A DNA stretch of 64,000 nt, taken from assembly GCF_937127095.1 (NCBI RefSeq), contig NZ_CAKZLP010000056.1, positions 27,442 through 91,441 of the forward strand. Reading direction: 5' to 3'. A program made the position numbers and the translations under genes. Shown piece after piece: positions 16,943 through 26,054 of the stretch. The DNA comes from an uncultured Amphritea sp. Its GTDB lineage: Bacteria > Pseudomonadota > Gammaproteobacteria > Pseudomonadales > Balneatricaceae. The notes under the pieces were generated by a model. That model did not search any database. It was given only the letters and a program-made list of their open reading frames with translations, and was not told the DNA's origin. Each line of letters starts with the position of its first letter. Within the stretch, counting starts at the first letter, position 1.

Positions 16943-19900
16943 TCAGGCTGTTTGATGGGTTGTTTGTAACAGAGTTTGCACATGATCCAGCAGTGCGTTT
17001 TCCGTCCAGGGTTTCGTCAGAAAAACACTAACACCGGATTGTTCTGCTTCTTCACGATGACGCTGTGTCGTTCTCGAAGTAATCATCAGCACCGGGATAT
17101 CATTCATCCCTTCCCGGCCACGAATCATACTGGTCAGTTCCATACCACCCATGCGTGGCATTTCCAGATCGGTAAGCACCAGATCCGGGCGTTTTTTGCG
17201 CATCTGATTCATGGCATCCAGTCCATCGATTGCGGTGCTGACATCATAGCCGGTATCCCGCAGCAGGTTTGACAAAGAGGCCCTGGCACTGACAGAGTCG
17301 TCCACCACCAGCAGTTTCGGCAGGCTCAGATCACTCTGCAACAGCTGCGGATTAAACAGGCTCTGCTGACTAGCAGACTTATAACGGATTCTGGCGGGCA
17401 GATCGATGACCGCCGCGGTATCGCCATTGGCCAGAATGGTTAATCCGGGTATTCCCGGAAGATCGGGCAGATAATCGCCCATTTGCTTAAAAGCCAGCTC
17501 CCGGTGAGCGATCACTTCGCGCACCATGACCGCGACCTTTTCCCCCTGTCCCAGGTTCACCAGCAACACCGGGTGAACCTCGCCCGCTTGGTACGGTGTC
17601 CCGTGCTCACCGAGCAGCGCTTCCAGGCCATAGGCCCGAAACTGTTCTCCGCGATATTCAAACTGCATTCCGTCAGCGGTTTCGAGTAATCGACCATCCA
17701 GAGAGATCAGCGTTTGTTCCAAGCCATGATTTGCGAGGGCATAGATCGCCCGGCCTGCTCGCACCAGAAGTGTTTTAATCATCAGCGAGCTGGACGGCAT
17801 CGACAATTCAAAGGTGGTGCCCTTGCCGGTCTCAGAGCGGATATCGAGGACACCCTGCAAGCGCATGATCTGCTGATGCACAACATCCATGCCGATACCA
17901 CGACCAGACAGCTGACTGATCTCTTCCCGGGTGGAGAACCCTGGAATCAGAATCAGCCGCTCCGCTTCCTGTTTAGTTAACTGAACATCCACATCGACCA
18001 GGCCTCGCTGGATAGCCACCTCTCGAATCCGGTCAGTATCAATACCGCAGCCATCATCACTGCAGTCAACTCTGACCTGATCCCGATCCAGCGAGAAGCG
18101 CAACACAATCTGTCCCTGCGCAGTTTTACCCTGAGCAAGCCGATGTTCCGGTGTTTCCAGACCATGGTCAATCGCATTTCGAATGATATGCATCAGCGGG
18201 TCGGTCAGCTGACTAAGGATGTGACTATCGACCCGCACTGACTCCCCGTGAATAACCAGCTCCGCCTGTTTTGCAGTACTACGACACGCCTGGCGCACGA
18301 CACGGTGTAATCGCGGCGTGATTGATTTCACTTCGACCAGACGGGTACTCAGCACCCGCTCCAGCGTCTCTTTCTGAATCCCTGTCTGCGTTATATGCAG
18401 CTCACCGGTGCGACGAATATGCCGATCCATCAGCTGCTCTACCTCCTGAATATCCGCCGCCGCTTCCTGCAGGCGGGACATACTGGTGTGCATTTCGTTA
18501 TAGCGATCCATCTCCAGCGGATCGAAGCTATGCCCGACATCATTAGCGGGCTGCAGGGTAAACTGCTCGTGCAGCTGTTGCTCCAGTTCAAACATAATCC
18601 GCTGCAATACCCGCTGGCGATCGCGGCTGAGACGTACATAACTGCGCAGCTGCGTGATCTGTTCATGCAGCTGGGTGTTCAGGGTCGTGCCTTCACCGGC
18701 CAGACGCATCAGTGTATCAAGGGTTACCTGAGGCACCCGGAAAAGCGTCTGTTCGTGACTAGGATTGTCAGGTAATTCCTGAGCCGGAAGCTCTGCTGGC
18801 TCCTGAGTGGGTTCATCAAGAGCAGCATAGGTCTCTGAGGGTTGCGTAAGCGCTGTGGATGACTGAAGTAAACTATCAGAACACTCCGCCTCATACTGTT
18901 CCAGCCCCTGACTGCGCAGGCGATAATGCCAGTCCATCAACAACTGCAACATTGCCAGAGCGTTATCCGGTGATGCTGACTGATTGATCACCGCCTCACA
19001 CATCATCGCCAGGGTATCGGTTATCGCGGTCAGATCATCACACAGGGGTTTCGCCGGAGACTGCCCCGTCTCGGTATACAGCTCGAGGATATCTTCAAGT
19101 CGGTGGGTCAGGTTAGCGATGCCCACAATACCGGCCATATTCGCCAGCCCTTTAATGGTGTGGGCGGCGCGTTGCGCCTCCCGTATCGCATCCAGGCTGT
19201 GGCTATCGGATACCCGCTGGAGCTGCTCTGACAACTGTTCTGATAACACCGGCAGCTCATTAAACAACATGTCCAGCAGCTGAGGGTCCATATCGTCAGC
19301 AATACTCAGCTGAATATCAGCCGCATTTGCCCGCTCCTGCTCAATGCTCTGGGCAGACTGTAGCAGCGCCATCGCCAGCAACCCACCAATATAGCTAATC
19401 TGTTCCTCGGTCGGACTCGCGGGCAGCTCCAGCGCTTCAAGCTGGTCAAGCAGCACCTGCTGTCGGCTGCTGTCGTTAATATCATCCAGATAGTTGATCA
19501 GATCACTCAGCAACGCACTGATCTGCAGTAACATTTGCGGTTGTAATTGCGCCGGATAACGCTGTAACCAGTCAAGATTAACGCTGATGCCCTGGACAAT
19601 ATCCGCCGCCCCTGACAGATGCACGGTCTGCATCGCGCGGATCACCGGGTCTATCAGCTTTTGTGACCTATTCAACAGCAGCTCAATAGCCACGGCATCG
19701 CCACCAACGGTTGACTGCCAGAGCTGTTCCAGTTGCTGTAATGATCCGGTCAGCATCGTCAACACCGCGGGGTCCAGATGCGGTGCCGGTTGTTGCAACT
19801 GTTCAAGCTCAACCTGACAGAAAGAGGGTAACGGCTCTGTGGGTTGTTGAGCCGTCAGCGCTGGCGGTTCTATTTCAAATTCTGGTGGCGAGACAGGCTC

Positions 19901-20764
19901 TGACCGGGAGAGGCTGTTTTCATCGGCTACGCTCTGGCTGGCCAGATTCATCCTTAGCAGATCATCCAACAACAACTGTTGTAAAAAGGCCCGGTCATCT
20001 TCCGGCAGAGGCTCCTGCCAGCACTGATCGCTCATCAGTAGCAGCAGCGACTCAACCGACGCTGGACGTGGGGCTGTAAGCAAGCCTATCGCCTGCTGAT
20101 GTAGTGCTGTCCGCTGCGGATTATCCGCCTCCGACTCCCACTGCTCTGCCAGCAGCGCAAACAGATCGGCAAAACCGCTGTACTCAGCCTCGCCCGCATC
20201 TTCCACCAGTTGGTGCAGCAAGCCCACCCCAGTCTCGGTATCAACGTCAGCCAAGCCGCTTAGAAACTCACCCCAGCCAGTGGTCAGCGGGTTAATCTCC
20301 GATAACCATGGCTCATCAGCTATCTCAGGAGAAACGGCTACCGCTTCAGCTGCATCCGTCACTCCGATGCAGGCCTTCAGCTTCAGACAGTCCTGCTCCA
20401 ACAGTTCTGCCAGAAATTCACAGTCCTCAGCGGTGAGCGCTTCAGGCCAGTGGCTGTCACTCAGACAGGCCAGCAGATACTGCCATATACCGGGTACCGG
20501 GTTATGAATCAGATCATCCAGTGCCTTATGAAAATCCACCAGCAAGACCTTCTGTTCAGCAGGCTCTTCTATCTGACTCAGATGTTCAAGCTGTTCTGCA
20601 AACAGCGCTAAGCCATCGGCAATGCCCAACAGTTCGGCTTCACTGAAGGGGTCAACCAGCTGCTGCAGCGCCTCAATCAATTCATCAACATTCGGCTGAG
20701 AGCCGATCTGTTGCTTTAGTAAAGACAGAAACTGCTCTGCGGCGGTGATACTTTCACGAATCAT
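16943..20764 (-). CDS. chpA: ChpA/PilL-type hybrid chemotaxis histidine kinase
   Basis: A 1273-residue CheA-like kinase of the Pil-Chp system that controls type IV pilus motility or related surface responses. Residues ~1-490 are helical, Leu/Gln-rich and without an obvious Hpt His, probably degenerate Hpt repeats. A canonical Hpt domain has AAHTIKGLANMAG with His535. The dimerisation region follows; the kinase domain includes HIIRNAIDHGLE (Asn863), DDGCGID (~903) and GRGIGMDVV (~954). A CheW-like domain spans ~985-1130. The C-terminal receiver has D1154-D1155, phosphoacceptor D1199 (VLTDLEMPRMGG) and Lys1251. Pseudomonas ChpA carries more functional Hpt-type domains, so this is a simplified form. 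It lies 21 bases after pilJ. Confidence 0.92.
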   Translation of the reverse strand: MIRESITAAEQFLSLLKQQIGSQPNVDELIEALQQLVDPFSEAELLGIADGLALFAEQLEHLSQIEEPAEQKVLLVDFHKALDDLIHNPVPGIWQYLLACLSDSHWPEALTAEDCEFLAELLEQDCLKLKACIGVTDAAEAVAVSPEIADEPWLSEINPLTTGWGEFLSGLADVDTETGVGLLHQLVEDAGEAEYSGFADLFALLAEQWESEADNPQRTALHQQAIGLLTAPRPASVESLLLLMSDQCWQEPLPEDDRAFLQQLLLDDLLRMNLASQSVADENSLSRSEPVSPPEFEIEPPALTAQQPTEPLPSFCQVELEQLQQPAPHLDPAVLTMLTGSLQQLEQLWQSTVGGDAVAIELLLNRSQKLIDPVIRAMQTVHLSGAADIVQGISVNLDWLQRYPAQLQPQMLLQISALLSDLINYLDDINDSSRQQVLLDQLEALELPASPTEEQISYIGGLLAMALLQSAQSIEQERANAADIQLSIADDMDPQLLDMLFNELPVLSEQLSEQLQRVSDSHSLDAIREAQRAAHTIKGLANMAGIVGIANLTHRLEDILELYTETGQSPAKPLCDDLTAITDTLAMMCEAVINQSASPDNALAMLQLLMDWHYRLRSQGLEQYEAECSDSLLQSSTALTQPSETYAALDEPTQEPAELPAQELPDNPSHEQTLFRVPQVTLDTLMRLAGEGTTLNTQLHEQITQLRSYVRLSRDRQRVLQRIMFELEQQLHEQFTLQPANDVGHSFDPLEMDRYNEMHTSMSRLQEAAADIQEVEQLMDRHIRRTGELHITQTGIQKETLERVLSTRLVEVKSITPRLHRVVRQACRSTAKQAELVIHGESVRVDSHILSQLTDPLMHIIRNAIDHGLETPEHRLAQGKTAQGQIVLRFSLDRDQVRVDCSDDGCGIDTDRIREVAIQRGLVDVDVQLTKQEAERLILIPGFSTREEISQLSGRGIGMDVVHQQIMRLQGVLDIRSETGKGTTFELSMPSSSLMIKTLLVRAGRAIYALANHGLEQTLISLDGRLLETADGMQFEYRGEQFRAYGLEALLGEHGTPYQAGEVHPVLLVNLGQGEKVAVMVREVIAHRELAFKQMGDYLPDLPGIPGLTILANGDTAAVIDLPARIRYKSASQQSLFNPQLLQSDLSLPKLLVVDDSVSARASLSNLLRDTGYDVSTAIDGLDAMNQMRKKRPDLVLTDLEMPRMGGMELTSMIRGREGMNDIPVLMITSRTTQRHREEAEQSGVSVFLTKPWTENALLDHVQTLLQTTHQTA

Positions 20765-20785
20765 GCTATCTGCCTGTCAGGTTAT

Positions 20786-22924
20786 TCAGGATACAGCCGG
20801 GGCCGCCAGCTTGAATACACTGACAGACTGCTGCAGCTCCTGCGCAGCACTCACCAGCTCATCAGAGAGTTCAGACTGCTGCTGCATCTCTTTGTTGGTT
20901 GCCAGGCTTGACTCATCAATTTTACCTGCCCGCACCCGCAGATCTTTGGCCACACGAGCCTGTTTGGCTGAGTTCTGTGCGATCCGCACCACCGATTCAA
21001 CCAGTGTCTGAGTGGTCGACCGGGTTTCACTCATCCGCTCACCCGCTTCCTCTGCCAGACGGGTGCCCTCGACTACGTCGCTGATTACGGTGTTCATAAC
21101 GTTGATAGTATCGGCGGTCTCCAGCTGAATATTGTTTACCAGGGATTCGATCTCGGAGGTCGCTTCGCGGGAGTTTTCCGCCAGACGCTGTACTTCATCT
21201 ACCACCACCATAAGACCACGCCCGGCCTCACCGGCAGAAGCTGCATGCATACTCGCATTCAGAGACAGCACATGGGTACGTTCGGAGATGTTGTTGATCA
21301 GATTTACAATCCCGCCGATCTCCTGAGAACGTTCGCCCAGACGCTTAATCCGTTTTTCCGCTTCATGAATCGTCTGGCGAATTTTGTTGATACTCTCAAT
21401 TGTCTGGGATACCGAACTCATTGCTGTTTCTGAGGTTTTAATCGCCTTCTGCGAGGCATTATTGGTCAGCACTGCCAGTTTAGAGATCAACTCCATCGCT
21501 TTGATTGCTGAGTCCAGTCCCTGAAGGGTTTCCACCACTTCCTCCTGCTCCCGGCTAGCGTAGGTGAGTACCGTTTCAGACTGCGACTTCATCTGTGCAG
21601 ATGCATTATTAACCCGCAGAGATACCGCGTTTACATCATTCAGTACCGTCACAATCGATGTTGTCAGCTGGTTGATTGAGTCAGCGATCGCACCGGTGAC
21701 ATCTTCTGCAACCGGAACCCGAACGGTAAGGTCGCGCTGACTAATCTGAAATACACTCTTAATCAGCTCAATAATTGAACTGTTAAGCTGGCGGTTCTCC
21801 TGCTCTTTTGCCTGCAGCGCCACCTCCTTCTCATCCAGCAAAGTATCCAGAACCAGGCCAAACTGTCCGAGTTCATCGCGGGACTCCAGTTGACTACGCG
21901 CATCAGCATCGCCATCCCGTACGCGGCTAACGGTGTCTTGCAACTTATTAACCGGGTCGACTACTCCATACTTGATAATTGACAGACCCACAGCCATCGC
22001 CACAATCATCAGCGCCATCGAGATAAAGAAGTAAGTTACCATCGTCAGCGTTTCGTCTGCCTGCAGGGCACTGTTCTCCGACTTCTGCTTATCGGCTAGT
22101 TTAATGATGCGGATAATATGTGGGTCCAGTGCTACAACTATCGCGGATAACAGACGAAACTGTCCCTCTCTGCGCTCAAGACTGTAAGACAGATCCGCGA
22201 AAAGTTGTTTAATCTCAATAGCCTTAGCCAGAATATTTCGTCTTTGCGGCACCTTATCAGCGACAGCAGTTTCCAACCCTCTCAGCAACGGCTCAAGCTG
22301 TTGCACAATAGCATCTTTGGGATACTGACCGCGGCTGAAAATATATTCATTGATGTCAGCACTCAGTGTTTCGAACTCACGCCGCAGAGTCTCATCACGC
22401 GTGGCGGTCACTGTTGCTCTTGTGCTGGCCAACAGCGCCCTCATCTCACCGGAAAGCCCCTGGGAAGTACTCAGGCCCGAGGTTATGGCCGCCTCAGACG
22501 CGTCATAAAAGGCATCCTGATAATCGTCGATAATTGACTGCATCGACAACACCCGTTCCTGAGCATCGGCACTGGGCAAATACTGCTGCAGCTCAAGAAG
22601 CCCTTTGTCTACGTTGGCCATCGCACCGTTAAACTGCATTAATTGCATCAGATCATTGTTAGTCTGAAAGCTTTTCTCGTAATACCGGGCCTGAGTTATG
22701 CTCGCCCTAATCTTATCCACCAATAGCAAGAACGTATTCACCTGTTGAGTACGTTCCTTGGCTTGCTCATCGATGACGATGGTCTGGTAATAGGAGGCCC
22801 CCATAAAGATGAGTCCTATCACCATCAAAGCACCGGCAATCGCAAACTTGAACGGCATCCGTATATTGCGGAACTCCCACCCCTGGCGTTCGTTTTCGGT
22901 GTTTATCTGCCTGAATGAACTCAT
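20786..22924 (-). CDS. pilJ: PilJ-type methyl-accepting chemotaxis protein
   Basis: A 712-residue membrane chemoreceptor feeding the ChpA kinase. A first helix (~25-47) is followed by a periplasmic PilJ-type region with TQARYYEKSFQTN. A second helix lies at ~300-322, then HAMP (~323-375). A further stretch with DLTVRVPVAEDVTGAIADSI is typical of PilJ. The signalling domain has ISERTHVLSLNASMHAASAG, where most receptors read [15 protein letters not shown], again as in PilJ. Its cognate methyltransferase gene is not in the cluster. Confidence 0.92.
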   Translation of the reverse strand: MSSFRQINTENERQGWEFRNIRMPFKFAIAGALMVIGLIFMGASYYQTIVIDEQAKERTQQVNTFLLLVDKIRASITQARYYEKSFQTNNDLMQLMQFNGAMANVDKGLLELQQYLPSADAQERVLSMQSIIDDYQDAFYDASEAAITSGLSTSQGLSGEMRALLASTRATVTATRDETLRREFETLSADINEYIFSRGQYPKDAIVQQLEPLLRGLETAVADKVPQRRNILAKAIEIKQLFADLSYSLERREGQFRLLSAIVVALDPHIIRIIKLADKQKSENSALQADETLTMVTYFFISMALMIVAMAVGLSIIKYGVVDPVNKLQDTVSRVRDGDADARSQLESRDELGQFGLVLDTLLDEKEVALQAKEQENRQLNSSIIELIKSVFQISQRDLTVRVPVAEDVTGAIADSINQLTTSIVTVLNDVNAVSLRVNNASAQMKSQSETVLTYASREQEEVVETLQGLDSAIKAMELISKLAVLTNNASQKAIKTSETAMSSVSQTIESINKIRQTIHEAEKRIKRLGERSQEIGGIVNLINNISERTHVLSLNASMHAASAGEAGRGLMVVVDEVQRLAENSREATSEIESLVNNIQLETADTINVMNTVISDVVEGTRLAEEAGERMSETRSTTQTLVESVVRIAQNSAKQARVAKDLRVRAGKIDESSLATNKEMQQQSELSDELVSAAQELQQSVSVFKLAAPAVS

Positions 22925-22964
22925 ACGTTATATTCCTGTTTCAATAACTACTTAAACCGACGTG

Positions 22965-23465
22965 TCAGGCCGGAATAGCTGAATTTGTCTTGATAAAACG
23001 TTGCTTCTGTCTGGAAAAATAGGCCCGGTGATCAAACTCAAACCAGAGGGAGTTATGGTAGTGATACTGGCCACTACAGATCCCTTCCAGCAGATCAGGC
23101 CGCGGCTGAGCGTCACCCGCAACACTCGGATTTGTGATGCCCTGAGGCGTATCCTGCAACAACACCGCGGCGGTTGCCGGTTGCGCATCCAGAAGTAATA
23201 ACCATCCCCGTTTTGGATCGGTAAGACCCAATCCTAACGATGCTGCCAGGTCATACACCGGCACCGCATCGCCACGATGATTAATAAACCCGACAAACCA
23301 ATCCGGCGTTTCAGGAATGGCGCAAAAGTGTTCGCAGCGCAGCAACTCAGATCGGGTTTGCGCGGGCAGTAATAACTGCAAAAAGCCCACCCGAAACCCA
23401 TGCCGCAGATCATATATATCCACTGGCGGATTAACGTTATCCACACTGATTGGCGGCTGTTCCAT
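22965..23465 (-). CDS. pilI: PilI-type CheW-like coupling protein
   Basis: A 166-residue CheW-domain protein that couples PilJ to ChpA. The core CheW features are visible: HFCAIPETPDWFVGFINHRGDAVPVYDLAASLGL, the usual strand-turn pattern with an N-H-R-G loop. It lies between pilH (13 bases) and pilJ (40 bases). Confidence 0.88.
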   Translation of the reverse strand: MEQPPISVDNVNPPVDIYDLRHGFRVGFLQLLLPAQTRSELLRCEHFCAIPETPDWFVGFINHRGDAVPVYDLAASLGLGLTDPKRGWLLLLDAQPATAAVLLQDTPQGITNPSVAGDAQPRPDLLEGICSGQYHYHNSLWFEFDHRAYFSRQKQRFIKTNSAIPA

Positions 23466-23478
23466 TGATCACCCTTCC

Positions 23479-23841
23479 TCAGACAAATGCTTTTACCTGA
23501 TCCAGCAGTTCCTGATCAGAAAAGGGCTTGGCAAGCATCGCTTTTGCGCCCTGCAGCTGAGCCCAGACTTTATCCGCTTCCTGATTTTTACTGGAAACGA
23601 TCACCACCGGAATCTCCCGGGTCTCTTCACCCGTGGTAATCTGTCGACAGGCGGAAAATCCATCGACCTCAGGCATCACCACATCCATTAGAATAAGGTC
23701 CGGCTTTTCTGTAAGTGCCAGGGCAACCCCTTGCTGACCATTAGCGGCAAGGATAATCTCAGCATCAACACTACTCAGTACATTACAAATATGTTGTTGC
23801 TGTACGGGATCATCCTCAACAACCAGAATTTTCTTACTCAT
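23479..23841 (-). CDS. pilH: PilH-type response regulator
   Basis: A 120-residue single receiver domain protein. It has acidic residues E9-D10-D11, phosphoacceptor D53 (LILMDVVMPEVDGF), Ser/Thr near VIVSSK and Lys in MLAKPFSDQELL. The start at 23841 has GGAG upstream; the frame extends further but without support. In Pseudomonas PilH acts with PilG as an output or phosphate sink of ChpA; the same is inferred here from gene order. Confidence 0.88.
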   Translation of the reverse strand: MSKKILVVEDDPVQQQHICNVLSSVDAEIILAANGQQGVALALTEKPDLILMDVVMPEVDGFSACRQITTGEETREIPVVIVSSKNQEADKVWAQLQGAKAMLAKPFSDQELLDQVKAFV

Positions 23842-23898
23842 TACCGCTCCATACCCTATTTTAATTACCAGACTCTCAATCGCGGGCAAGACTTATGC

Positions 23899-24705
23899 TC
23901 AGGCCCGTTTAAACTCATTAACCCAGGCAGACACTCTGCTGATGACCTTTTGAAACTCAACCGGTTCGATTGGTTTGGTCAGATAGGTAGAACACCCCGC
24001 CATAATCCCTTTAACCTCATCAAGCGGAGACGTTTTCGAGGTTAGCATAATAATCGGCGTTTTCTTCAGATCCTGGATCTCCCGCATCCGTGAGCAGGTT
24101 TCAAAACCATCTATACCGGGCATCATCACATCCAGAAAAATAAAATCGAAACGTTCCGCTTTGACTTTATCCAGAGCCTGTTCACCACTCTCTGCGTAGG
24201 CCAGCTCCACCGTTGACGGTAGCTTTTGTAACTGCAGCGCCAGTGCCTGCTGCATCGCGAGATTATCGTCTACCACCAGCACCCGGTAGGTTTCCTGATC
24301 GATCTGTAGCTCATCCCCAACCGTAATCGCCTCATATTTACTGAACCTTTGTTCAGCAGCGGCTGCAGCGGCCTGCAGTTCTTGCTCATCCGGATGTTCA
24401 TTTTCAGAGGTCATCTCATCCAGCGTGCGGATGACCCGGGAAGAAACCAGCGGATAGCGGATATGCCCCAGACTACCGTCTGCCGGGGCATCTTTACTCA
24501 CCTGAATGATGCGTGAGCGATAACCCGCCGACAGCTGCTCAAGTGACGGGTCTGCAAGTGTTTCAGCGCCGAACAACAACAGCAGATCCGGTGGCATCTG
24601 AGGATCAAATGCCACCAGTTCATAGCGTTGATTTCTCGATAGCTCGAGTATCCGTGACAGCTTTTGCTGCTGATCCGCGGGAAAACCTAAGGTTCCAATA
24701 TTCAT
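23899..24705 (-). CDS. PilG-like response regulator with N-terminal extension
   Basis: A 268-residue protein in the position of pilG at the head of the Pil-Chp operon. Residues ~140-268 are a complete receiver: D146-D147, phosphoacceptor D192 (FIFLDVMMPGIDGF), Thr in IIMLTSKTS and Lys in YLTKPIEP. Residues 1-~100 form another domain, starting MNIGTLGFPADQQQKLSRIL and with a strand PDLLLLFGAE. That pattern resembles a receiver that has lost its acidic pocket. An Ala/Glu-rich helix (~107-122) links the two. Pseudomonas PilG is a lone receiver, so the extension is unusual. It probably brings a partner-binding surface (inference). Confidence 0.82.
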   Translation of the reverse strand: MNIGTLGFPADQQQKLSRILELSRNQRYELVAFDPQMPPDLLLLFGAETLADPSLEQLSAGYRSRIIQVSKDAPADGSLGHIRYPLVSSRVIRTLDEMTSENEHPDEQELQAAAAAAEQRFSKYEAITVGDELQIDQETYRVLVVDDNLAMQQALALQLQKLPSTVELAYAESGEQALDKVKAERFDFIFLDVMMPGIDGFETCSRMREIQDLKKTPIIMLTSKTSPLDEVKGIMAGCSTYLTKPIEPVEFQKVISRVSAWVNEFKRA

Positions 24706-24777
24706 GGGATTTCCTGATAAATCACAATGCCTGCTCAGCCACGTAAGGCTGATAGCTATAAAAACAGGACCTGCTGA

Positions 24778-24939
24778 TCAAAAAAAGCGATAAATACACA
24801 ATCGTATAAAAGAAAGAGCAGAGGAGAATACCGCTGATAGTATTGCAGAATCTTTAAACAGATAAAGACCAACACTATTGCGGCTGTAATAAGCGCCAGG
24901 ATCTACACAAAGGTCGCTTACTAACTCTACACGTTTCAA
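24778..24939 (-). CDS. possible 53-residue small protein upstream of pilG-like gene
   Basis: A short frame not preceded by another gene. It starts at a TTG with GGAG seven bases upstream, reads MKRVELVSDLCVDPGAYYSR and ends in a hydrophobic stretch with LSFIRLCIYRFF. It lies 72 bases before the pilG-like gene on the same strand, behind a near-perfect palindrome (24958-24977) and a possible promoter. There is no known homology that I can name. Codon choice is not decisive. The strong ribosome site is the main support. Confidence 0.35.
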   Translation of the reverse strand: MKRVELVSDLCVDPGAYYSRNSVGLYLFKDSAILSAVFSSALSFIRLCIYRFF

Positions 24940-24957
24940 AATGAGGCTCCTAAACAC

Positions 24958-24977
24958 TTAAGACTTTAAGGTCTTAA
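24958..24977. repeat. near-perfect 20-bp palindrome
   Basis: TTAAGACTTTAAGGTCTTAA is symmetric except for one base pair in each half (positions 8 and 13). It has no T run, so it is more like an operator than a terminator. It lies about 20 bases before the small ORF and ~250 bases before the pilG-like gene. The surrounding stretch 24940-25327 (nearly 390 bases) holds no other frame I can support. Confidence 0.5.
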
Positions 24978-25092
24978 TTAAAGATGCAAAGAAGAGCCAG
25001 ACCAACGTACGTTTATTGTATTTATTCTCTGTAAACAGTGCTTTTAATCTCGTTAAGCCAACCCAAAAAGGTTCGGTTCAAACAATCGTATC

Positions 25093-25121
25093 AAATTACG
25101 GGGAAAGCAGAATATTGACAA
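25093..25121 (-). promoter_or_regulatory. possible promoter for the Pil-Chp operon
   Basis: On the minus strand TTGTCA (25116-25121) is followed after 17 bases by TAATTT (25093-25098). The spacing is ideal and the -35 is good, but the -10 matches only three of six consensus bases. It would read through the palindrome and the small ORF into the pilG-like gene. Confidence 0.35.
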
Positions 25122-25327
25122 GCCCCGAACAGGGCAAGAGGAACAGATAAAAGCCGTTAAGAGGTTGCTGTCAATTGAGTAATCGAGGGTCTGCATAAGA
25201 AAGGATCACATAGAAATCAAGCGCTAGACAGAAAACAGCCCGCGCCTGAAGTCAATGATCTGAGACATGAATCCAAGCTTTAAAAGGATACCCAAATTGG
25301 GGACTTTGTCGCCGATTCTATCTGGAA

Positions 25328-25777
25328 TTATTCATCAGCGCCCTGAGTCGCACTACACAACTGTTGCTGCTGACGCATAATCAACCGGCACCCTTTAGCC
25401 AACAGACCCAGCTCTGTGCAACGTTCTTTAACCCAGGCTTTGTCATCTTCAGTGGCGCTTTCATGATAGGGAGGAATGGTGTCACACAGACCGGCTGAAG
25501 CCTGACTGTTTTCCCAGCAGGCTTTAAAGAAAGTGCCACCATCAACCGTACAGCGATACTCTGAACCCTTACAGCTCTCCACCCGCTGCAGGGCCGCCGC
25601 AAGGCAACCGCTCTGATCGGTTTGCTGACCGGCAGTGACCCCTTCCTGGCGCTGTTGTTCCACCAGCACCTTATTCTCTTCATTCCAGTTTTCCAGCCAC
25701 TCAGGCGCGTTCAACCAGGTGAAGAAAACACCCACAATAATCGCCAGCAACAGCCCCAGCCAAAAACGTCGCATCAT
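25328..25777 (-). CDS. Cys-rich envelope protein with one N-terminal membrane helix
   Basis: Unrecognised, 149 residues. The start at 25777 (MMRRFWLG) has AAGGA seven bases upstream; an ATG 11 codons earlier overlaps the previous gene and has no such site. One membrane helix (~5-22) is followed by a polar region with eight cysteines, all outside the helix. This suggests a periplasmic domain with up to four disulphides. The last residues (RLIMRQQQQLCSATQGADE) are Gln-rich. It lies 16 bases after a small membrane protein gene and a DUF416 gene, probably in one operon. Confidence 0.65.
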   Translation of the reverse strand: MMRRFWLGLLLAIIVGVFFTWLNAPEWLENWNEENKVLVEQQRQEGVTAGQQTDQSGCLAAALQRVESCKGSEYRCTVDGGTFFKACWENSQASAGLCDTIPPYHESATEDDKAWVKERCTELGLLAKGCRLIMRQQQQLCSATQGADE

Positions 25778-25793
25778 CCTAAAATCCTTTTCT

Positions 25794-26054
25794 TTAACGC
25801 CTCCGGACATAAAGCCCGAAGAGACAACAACAGAAGCCAGCGACAGAGGCTAGCATCGTCAGATTGACAAACAAAGGGTAACGCACAGCAAACGGGATAA
25901 ATGGATGGGATCGTTCCATATCGCAGAGCGCTGCACTGTAGTTAAATGAGCCTCTCGCTGAAAGACACTCGTTCACCAGGCTCTGTTCTGACCAGAACAC
26001 CCCCATCAATGCCACGCCGGGCAGTATCAGCAGTAACAAACCGAGTCGCAACAT
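25794..26054 (-). CDS. small two-helix membrane protein
   Basis: An 86-residue hypothetical protein. Helix one is residues ~3-20 (LGLLLLILPGVALMGVF) and helix two ~62-82 with a CCC stretch, ending in YVRRR. The loop between has two further Cys (ECLSARGSF, ALCDMERS). It overlaps the upstream DUF416 stop by one base, so translational coupling is likely. No named family is recognised. Confidence 0.65.
   Translation of the reverse strand: MLRLGLLLLILPGVALMGVFWSEQSLVNECLSARGSFNYSAALCDMERSHPFIPFAVRYPLFVNLTMLASVAGFCCCLFGLYVRRR

Noticed and set aside
24940..25327. Search for CRISPR repeats, tRNA or an sRNA in the long gap before the Pil-Chp operon
   Set aside because: No repeated units, no cloverleaf with a T-loop GGTTCGAATCC-like arm, and no stem-loop with a T run were found.
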